Below are positions 58,649 through 64,000 of a stretch of 64,000 nucleotides of DNA, one piece after another. How positions within the stretch are numbered: the stretch's first letter is position 1; each line of letters begins with the position of its first letter. A program made the position numbers and the translations under genes. A model generated the notes under the pieces. The model saw only the letters and a program-made list of their open reading frames with translations. It was not told where the DNA came from and searched no databases. The DNA lies in assembly GCF_050946405.1 (NCBI RefSeq), contig NZ_JBMNUS010000005.1, positions 124,001 to 188,000 of the forward strand, read 5' to 3'. This DNA is from Pseudochelatococcus sp050946405 (GTDB taxonomy: Bacteria > Pseudomonadota > Alphaproteobacteria > Rhizobiales > Beijerinckiaceae).

Positions 58649-60793
58649 TCAATACTTCAGGCGCGCATAGACCGAGCCCGCCGATGCGGCGCGCGCCTGG
58701 CCCAGCGTGGTGATGCCCTTGCCCGCCAGCAGCGGCAGCAGCTTGAGGAAGATGGCGGCGGTCGTCATGGCGTCGCCGAGCGCGGAGTGGCGGGCGGCGA
58801 GGGTGACGCCGAGCCGGGCCGCCGTCGCCTCCAGACCGTGCGCCGTCTCGTGCGGATGCACGATGGAGGACAGCAGCAGCGTGTCGAGCACAGGCTGATC
58901 GAAGCGCACGCCCGTCGCCGCCTCCTTCATTTGCAGGAAGCGCATGTCGAAGGCGACGTTGTGGCCGACGAGCACCGTGTCGGCGGCGAAGGCGTGAAAG
59001 ACCGGCAGCACCGCCGCGATCGGCGGCATGCCGCGCACCATGTCGTCGCGGATGCCGTGGATCGGGATCGAGGCTTCCGGGATGGGGCGGCCGGGATCGA
59101 CGAACCGGTCGAAGCACTCGCCGGCCAGCAGCCGGCCGTTGACGATCCGTGTCGCGCCGATCTGGATGATCTCGTCGCCGCCGGCCGGGTCGAGCCCGGT
59201 GGTTTCGGTGTCGAACACGGTATAGCCGATGTCGGCGAGCGGCCGCTCGTCGAGCGCGCCGCCGCTCGCGGCGGTGAAGAGGTCGAAGTCGTAATAGACC
59301 GGCCGGCTGCCCGCCGGGACGGGCGCCGGCGGCGCGCCGGCCGCGAGCGGCAGCAGGAAACGCACGAAACGCTCCATGCCCTCACGGCCGAACCATACCT
59401 CGCCGCCGTGGCGCTCGGCGATGTCGCGCACCGACATCGGCAGGCGCTCGCCGCCCGTCTCGATGGGATCGGTCTGCCAGCCGGGCGCGGGTTCGGCCCC
59501 TTCGCCCCGCCATGCGAGATCGAGATGCGCGCGACCGGGCGCGTCTTCGTCGGCTTGTGCCCCGGCGCGGCGCAGCCGCAGCACGGGGGCGCTCGCGCCG
59601 TCGCCGTCGCCCTTGCCGTCGCCCTTGCCGAGCCGGGCGGCGAGGGAGGCCAGCGCGCTGATGACGGCGAAACTGTCGACGCCGAGCCACAAGCCCGGCT
59701 CCGGGTCGGTTTCCACCGCAAGGCCCGATGTCGCGGCGATCCGCCGGGCGGCGGCGGCCAGCAGGTCGGCGCCGAGCATGTCCTGAAGCGGCCAGCGGCC
59801 CTTCATGTCCTGCGACGTATCGGCCGCGAGCCGCTCCAGCCGGCTGCTCATGGCCGCCACCTCGTCGCGCACAATGGCGTGGAAGCGCGCGCGCTCGTCA
59901 TCGGCGAGGTCGGGGTAGTCCATCACGTCCAGCGCCGCCTGCATGGCGGCGAGCGAGGCGCGGCTCGCCTCGGTGAGCGCCAGCAGCCGGGCATCGCGGC
60001 TTGCATGGATGCGGTGGTCCTCGGTGATGTCGTCGATCAGCAGCACGAAGCCGGTCAGTGTCGCGGCTTCGCCGCCCGCCGGGCGCACGCCCGCCATGTT
60101 CACCCGCAGCAGATGGCCGTCGGGCAGCGCCGTGACGAAGCGGGCGGGCGCGCCGTCCGCCGCCCGCCGTTCGAGCACCTCGCGCGCATGGGCGATGAGC
60201 GCCGGATCGAACAGCAGATCGATGGGCCGGTTGAGGCCGACCATCGGCCCGCCCGCGCCGTATCGCGCGAACAACCGGTTGCTCTGCATATTATAAAGGA
60301 GGATGCGGCCGTCGAGATTGCAGACGATGACGCCCTGTTCAAGCTCCGCCATCAGCGCCGCGAGCTGGTCTCGCTGGTAGGCGACGGCCTCGCTGGCGGC
60401 GGCGATGCGCTCGTCCATGTCGCGGCGCAGCGCCCGGTGGCGGGCGGCGAGCGCATTGACGGCGGCGACCAGCTCCGCCAGCGCGCCCTCCCGCGGCGGC
60501 GGGATATCGGGCGCGAGCGGATCGTCGGCCAGCACGCGGACGGCATCGGCGAGCCGGGCAGGGCCGGCGACATAAACCGTGTAAAGGCGATGCAGGCCAA
60601 AACCCGCCGCTAACGCCGCCGCGAGCCACCAGACCACGAGCACCGCTCCCTGCCCGGAAAGCGCGCCGCGCAGCGTCGATTGCTCCGCCGCCCCGGCCCC
60701 GGCGAACAGCAGCAGCAGCGCGACCGCCGCCCATGCCGCGAGCAGCAGGGAGGGAGCGAGCAGCGCGAGCCAGAGGAGGTGCCCGCGCCTCAC
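58649..60793 (-). CDS. Membrane PAS/pseudokinase-DnaQ exonuclease fusion
   Basis: 714 residues from GTG 60793, which overlaps the receiver's stop (GTGA). Order: two membrane helices (3-35 and about 50-70); a HAMP-like/coiled segment to about 135; a PAS domain (MAELEQGVIVCNLDGRILLYN). Next comes a histidine-kinase-like region in which the phospho-accepting His is missing (SRASLAAMQAALDVMDYPDL replaces the H-box) and the ATP-lid glycines are largely lost, although RLPMSVRDIAERHGGEVWF survives. Last is a C-terminal DEDDh exonuclease (VFDTETTGLDPAGG; GHNVAFDMRFLQ; HSALGDAMTT). The exonuclease triad is intact, so it should cut single-stranded nucleic acid. Substrate unknown. Related exonuclease genes lie near acetate-type SLC5 kinases in gammaproteobacteria. 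Confidence 0.88.
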   Translation of the reverse strand: MRRGHLLWLALLAPSLLLAAWAAVALLLLFAGAGAAEQSTLRGALSGQGAVLVVWWLAAALAAGFGLHRLYTVYVAGPARLADAVRVLADDPLAPDIPPPREGALAELVAAVNALAARHRALRRDMDERIAAASEAVAYQRDQLAALMAELEQGVIVCNLDGRILLYNMQSNRLFARYGAGGPMVGLNRPIDLLFDPALIAHAREVLERRAADGAPARFVTALPDGHLLRVNMAGVRPAGGEAATLTGFVLLIDDITEDHRIHASRDARLLALTEASRASLAAMQAALDVMDYPDLADDERARFHAIVRDEVAAMSSRLERLAADTSQDMKGRWPLQDMLGADLLAAAARRIAATSGLAVETDPEPGLWLGVDSFAVISALASLAARLGKGDGKGDGDGASAPVLRLRRAGAQADEDAPGRAHLDLAWRGEGAEPAPGWQTDPIETGGERLPMSVRDIAERHGGEVWFGREGMERFVRFLLPLAAGAPPAPVPAGSRPVYYDFDLFTAASGGALDERPLADIGYTVFDTETTGLDPAGGDEIIQIGATRIVNGRLLAGECFDRFVDPGRPIPEASIPIHGIRDDMVRGMPPIAAVLPVFHAFAADTVLVGHNVAFDMRFLQMKEAATGVRFDQPVLDTLLLSSIVHPHETAHGLEATAARLGVTLAARHSALGDAMTTAAIFLKLLPLLAGKGITTLGQARAASAGSVYARLKY

Positions 60794-61155
60794 GCCAGCA
60801 TCTCCCGCACCTTCTCCACGAGCTCGCGGGTGGAAAAGGGCTTGGTGACATAGGCGTCGGCCCCCGCGCCGAGGCCGCGCGCCATGTCGGTCTCGCGGCC
60901 CTTGGCGGTGAGCATGAGGATGCGCGTGCCGGCGATGGCGGGATCGGCCCGCACGGCCTCGCACACGTCGAAGCCGGACAGCTCCGGCATGGTGGCGTCG
61001 AGCAGCACGAGCGCCGGGCGCGCGTCGCGGATGGCCGCCAGCGCCTCGGCACCGTCGCGCGCCACCAGTACCCGATGTCCCTCGCGCTTCATCATGAACT
61101 CCAGCGATATGACGATGTTCGGCTCGTCGTCGGCGATGAGAATGGTCGCGCTCAT
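60790..61155 (-). CDS. Single-domain response regulator
   Basis: 121 residues, receiver domain only, no DNA-binding output. Phosphorylation site Asp53 (LVLLDATMPE), acidic pocket Asp9/Asp10, Thr83 (MLTAK) and Lys105 (YVTKPFS). It overlaps the kinase gene (ATGA) and the exonuclease fusion (GTGA), so it is probably the kinase's partner. With no output domain, it may act by protein contact, plausibly on the adjacent exonuclease fusion. Confidence 0.95.
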   Translation of the reverse strand: MSATILIADDEPNIVISLEFMMKREGHRVLVARDGAEALAAIRDARPALVLLDATMPELSGFDVCEAVRADPAIAGTRILMLTAKGRETDMARGLGAGADAYVTKPFSTRELVEKVREMLA

Positions 61156-63821
61156 TGTTTTTCCCTCCCCGGACCGGGCGCCAGCGGCAGCCGGAAGCCG
61201 AAGCAGGCGCCTTCGCCCGGCTTCGATTCGAGCCACATGTCGCCCCCCAGATGATTGACGATCCGCCGGCTGATAGGAAGCCCGAGTCCCGTGCCGGCCG
61301 GCCGCGTCAGGGCATCGCCGCCCTGGCGGAACCGCTCGAACACGTAAGGCTGATCGGCCGGCGGCACGCCGGGGCCGTTGTCGCGCACGCGCACCTCCAG
61401 CGCCGCGCCCGTGACCGCGAGCGACACGACGATCCGCCCGCCGTCTTCGGGCACGAATTTCGCCGCGTTCGACAGCAGGTTCAGCAGCACCTGCGTCAGC
61501 CGGTCCGGGTCGGCGCGGATCAGCGGCGCTTCGGCGGGCAGGTCCGTCGCCACCTCGGTGCCGCGCGCGGCGAACACCGCCGCCATGCCGGCGATGGCGG
61601 CAAGGATCAGCGCGCGAAGATCGACGTCGCTGTTGTGCCATTCGGCCTGTCCCGACTCGATCTTCGCCATGTCGAGCACCTGATTCACCAGCCGGCCGAG
61701 CCGCTCGCTCTCCGCCACCACGATGCGCAGGAACTCGGCGCGCTGCGCCTCGTCCATGTCCGGCGTGTCGCGCATCAGTTCGCTGAGCGCCCGGATCGAG
61801 GTCAGCGGCGTGCGCAGCTCGTGGCTGACGGAGGAAATGAAGTCGTCCTTCATCTGGTCGAGGCTTCTCAGTTTCTCGTTGGCGGCGCGCAGTTCCGTCG
61901 CCTCGTCCAGAATGGCGATCATGTCGTCGAGGTCGAGCGCCTCCTCCTCCACCACGGACGCCACCATCACCCGCGCCGAGGCCGAGCCCACCGCGCCGGC
62001 GAGCTGGCGCTCCACCCGGTCCACGAGGCGCGCGTCGGCCAGCGGGCTCGCGGCGGCATCCTCCCGCGCGCCGGCGAACAGCAGTCGGCCGCGCTCCTCC
62101 CCCAGCACCCGGATCGTGAGCGCCTGAAGATCGGCGATCCGCGCCCGGCCGCGCCAGAACACCGGCGCCTCGCCGCCGTCGCCGCCGCGTTTCATGATGT
62201 CGACGAACAGCAGCGCCTGGCTCGCCTCCCGCACCGAGGGCGCGCGCCACAGCGACAGGCCCACATAGAGGCCGGCATTGACCGTGAGGCTCCAGAACAG
62301 CGCGTGGGTGAGGTTGTCGAGCCCCGCGAGGCCGAAGAGTCGCTCCGGCGCCAGAAGCCCGATGCCGAAGGGGCCGTGCGTGACGAAATCCGCCGCGAAC
62401 CAGCCGGAGCGGGCGACGGAGGGCAGCATCAGCGTATAGGCCCACAGCAGGAAGCCGCCGGCAAGGCCCGCGAGCGCTCCCGCCCGCGTGCCGCCCTTCC
62501 AGAAAAGGCCGCCGAACAGCGCCGGCGCGAACTGCGCCACGGCGGCGAAGCTGATGAGGCCGATGCTCACCAGCGCGTAGGTTTCTCCCGCGATGCGGAA
62601 ATAGCAATAGCCGAGCAGCAGGATGCCGACGATCGCCACCCGGCGGATGTTGAGCAGCAGCCCGGTGAGATTGCCGGCCCGCCGCAGCCCGAGCCAGCGG
62701 AACAGGGCGGGCATGACGAAATCGTTGCAGATCATGGTGGAGACGGCGATCGTCTCGACGATCAGCATGCCGGTGGCGGCGGAAAACCCGCCGATGTAGA
62801 CCAGCACCGCCAGCAGCCGCGCGCCCTCCGCCACCGGCAGCATCAGCACGAACGTTTCGGGGTCCATCTCGCCGGGGCCGAAATAGACCTCGCCGCCGAT
62901 GGCGATGGGCAGCACGAAGATGTTGATGAGAAACAGATAGGCCGGAAACACCCAGGCAGCGCGCCGCAGATGGCGCTCGTCGACGCATTCCACCACCATC
63001 ATCTGGAACTGGCGCGGCAGCAGCAGCACCGACATCATCGCCAGCAGCACCAGCGCGAACCATTGCGCATGGGCGAAGCCGCCCGCGCCGGTGCCGTCGC
63101 CGAGCCGCCCCAGCGCCTGCAACTGCGGCAGCGCCGCAGCCTGCGCCCAGATGTCGGCGGGGCCGGCGAACACGCCCCAGGTGACGAAGAAACCCACCGC
63201 GAGAAAGGCCGCAAGCTTCACCAGCGATTCGAAGGCGATGGCCGCCACCATGCCCTCGTGCCGCTCCGCGCTGTCGAGATGGCGCGTGCCGAACACGATG
63301 GTGAAGGCCGCGAGCGCCAGCGCCACATACAGCGTGGTATCCTGCCACCACACGGCGGAGGCATGCCCGGTCGCGGCTCCCGTCATCAACATGTAGCCCG
63401 TCGATATCGCCTCAAGTTGCAGGGCGATGTAGGGCACGATGCCGACGACGGTGATCAGCGTCACCAGCGCCGCGAGCAGCGGGCTCTTGCCGTAGCGGCT
63501 GGCGATGAAATCGGCGATGGAGGTGATGCGGTATGTGCGGGCGATGCGCACCATGCGCAGGATGACGACGCCCGCCAGCAGCATGGCGAGCATCGGCCCC
63601 AGATAGGTGGGCAGGAACCACACGCCCGCCGACGCCGCTTGCCCCACGCTGCCGAAATAGGTCCAGGCCGTGCAGTAGACGCCGAGCGACAGGGCGTAGA
63701 CGGGCGCGTTGTCGATCACCGAGCGCCCCGCCGCCGCGCGGCGGTCGGCGAAGGCGGCGACGGCGAACAGCAGCAGCAGGTAGCCGAAGGAGACGCCGAG
63801 AATGAGCGGGGCTGACATCAT
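61152..63821 (-). CDS. SLC5-type transporter-like sensor histidine kinase (CbrA/CrbS class)
   Basis: 889 residues. The first about 480 residues form a sodium/solute symporter-like domain of roughly 12-13 helices (LGVYCTAWTYFGSVGQAASAG; GFSAATGMLIVETIAVSTMICND). A STAC-like linker follows, then a coiled coil and the kinase core: H-box SSVSHELRTPLTSIRAL, N-box LLNLLSNAAKF, DNGPG and GTGLGLPISRR. Such kinases (CbrA of Pseudomonas, CrbS of Vibrio) sense or carry amino or organic acids. Start ATG 63821 or 63818; the former overlaps the upstream stop (ATGA). Confidence 0.94.
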   Translation of the reverse strand: MMSAPLILGVSFGYLLLLFAVAAFADRRAAAGRSVIDNAPVYALSLGVYCTAWTYFGSVGQAASAGVWFLPTYLGPMLAMLLAGVVILRMVRIARTYRITSIADFIASRYGKSPLLAALVTLITVVGIVPYIALQLEAISTGYMLMTGAATGHASAVWWQDTTLYVALALAAFTIVFGTRHLDSAERHEGMVAAIAFESLVKLAAFLAVGFFVTWGVFAGPADIWAQAAALPQLQALGRLGDGTGAGGFAHAQWFALVLLAMMSVLLLPRQFQMMVVECVDERHLRRAAWVFPAYLFLINIFVLPIAIGGEVYFGPGEMDPETFVLMLPVAEGARLLAVLVYIGGFSAATGMLIVETIAVSTMICNDFVMPALFRWLGLRRAGNLTGLLLNIRRVAIVGILLLGYCYFRIAGETYALVSIGLISFAAVAQFAPALFGGLFWKGGTRAGALAGLAGGFLLWAYTLMLPSVARSGWFAADFVTHGPFGIGLLAPERLFGLAGLDNLTHALFWSLTVNAGLYVGLSLWRAPSVREASQALLFVDIMKRGGDGGEAPVFWRGRARIADLQALTIRVLGEERGRLLFAGAREDAAASPLADARLVDRVERQLAGAVGSASARVMVASVVEEEALDLDDMIAILDEATELRAANEKLRSLDQMKDDFISSVSHELRTPLTSIRALSELMRDTPDMDEAQRAEFLRIVVAESERLGRLVNQVLDMAKIESGQAEWHNSDVDLRALILAAIAGMAAVFAARGTEVATDLPAEAPLIRADPDRLTQVLLNLLSNAAKFVPEDGGRIVVSLAVTGAALEVRVRDNGPGVPPADQPYVFERFRQGGDALTRPAGTGLGLPISRRIVNHLGGDMWLESKPGEGACFGFRLPLAPGPGREKQ

Positions 63822-64000
63822 CGGCGGTTGCCCCGGCGCGCTTCGGCGGAGAGGGCGAGGCACACGATCAGCAGCGCCCAGATGGCGAACAGGGCGACCG
63901 GCAGCAGCGGCAGCCCGCCGACGGTGACGTCGCGATCCCAGATCAGGATCACCGGAAAGTTGAGCAGCAGCACGGCGACGGCCCAGAGGCCGAGCGATCG
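63818..64000 (-). CDS. Small two-helix membrane protein, N-terminus beyond window
   Basis: Only the C-terminal 60 residues are inside the window. They show two membrane helices (LWAVAVLLLNFPVILIW and LPVALFAIWALLIVCLAL) with a short polar hairpin and a basic end (EARRGNRR). Overlaps the kinase start by 4 bp. Small DUF485/DUF4212-like proteins accompany SLC5 transporters and kinases, and this is the likely class, though the cut prevents a firm call. Confidence 0.7.
   Translation of the reverse strand, partial: RSLGLWAVAVLLLNFPVILIWDRDVTVGGLPLLPVALFAIWALLIVCLALSAEARRGNRR

Overview
The window is high-GC chromosomal DNA from an alphaproteobacterium, most likely a member of the Hyphomicrobiales (Rhizobiales). 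The gene content suggests this: an IalB-family periplasmic protein, a cyoABCD operon ending in a dedicated surf1, NrtR-controlled NAD genes, a class II (B12-dependent) ribonucleotide reductase, a fused LivH-LivM permease, and intergenic repeats built from small palindromic modules. The genus cannot be fixed from the sequence alone. I saw no rRNA, tRNA, CRISPR array, insertion sequence or phage gene.

Layout: 1-1808, the end of a polysaccharide/O-antigen ABC exporter (wzm-wzt, cut by the window edge), preceded by a very AT-rich patch. 2339-4444, a chemoreceptor. 5413-6945, ribosome rescue factor ArfB, an IalB-family protein and a small exported protein. 7084-9949, the EF-P modification set epmB-epmA divergent from efp. 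10170-11114, Ohr peroxidase and a small membrane protein. 11354-16275, cyoABCD-surf1 quinol oxidase. 16752-21987, a complete ABC importer with a LacI-type regulator. 21994-26420, hemN, a catalase and the tRNA hydroxylase trhO. 26658-33731, a Na/Pi cotransporter, a MerR/P1B-ATPase metal-efflux pair, a DMT permease and an Old Yellow Enzyme.

34102-37728 holds the branched-chain 2-oxoacid dehydrogenase genes bkdA1-bkdA2-bkdB. No E3 (lpd) gene follows; the next gene is an unrecognised 790-residue protein on a more AT-rich background. 40586-44196 is a compact three-gene operon of coiled-coil proteins (soluble, membrane-anchored, glycine-tailed) with no function I can assign. 44413-49055 is a Liv-type amino-acid/amide importer. 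49427-53922 carries fpr and nrdJ. 53930-58640 is the NAD cluster nadC / nrtR-nadA-nadB with two NrtR-like operators and a terminator-like hairpin before nadA. 58649-64000 is a translationally coupled signalling unit: a small membrane protein, an SLC5-type histidine kinase, a lone receiver, and a membrane protein that joins PAS and degenerate kinase modules to a DnaQ-type exonuclease.

Two patterns run through the window. First, at least eight intergenic repeats are mosaics of four palindromic modules in varying order and orientation, and in four places they supply the stop codon of the neighbouring gene. Second, in-frame tandem repeats of 15, 18 or 21 bp recur at gene ends and in linkers (hemN, the DMT gene, bkdA2/bkdB, the liv binding protein).
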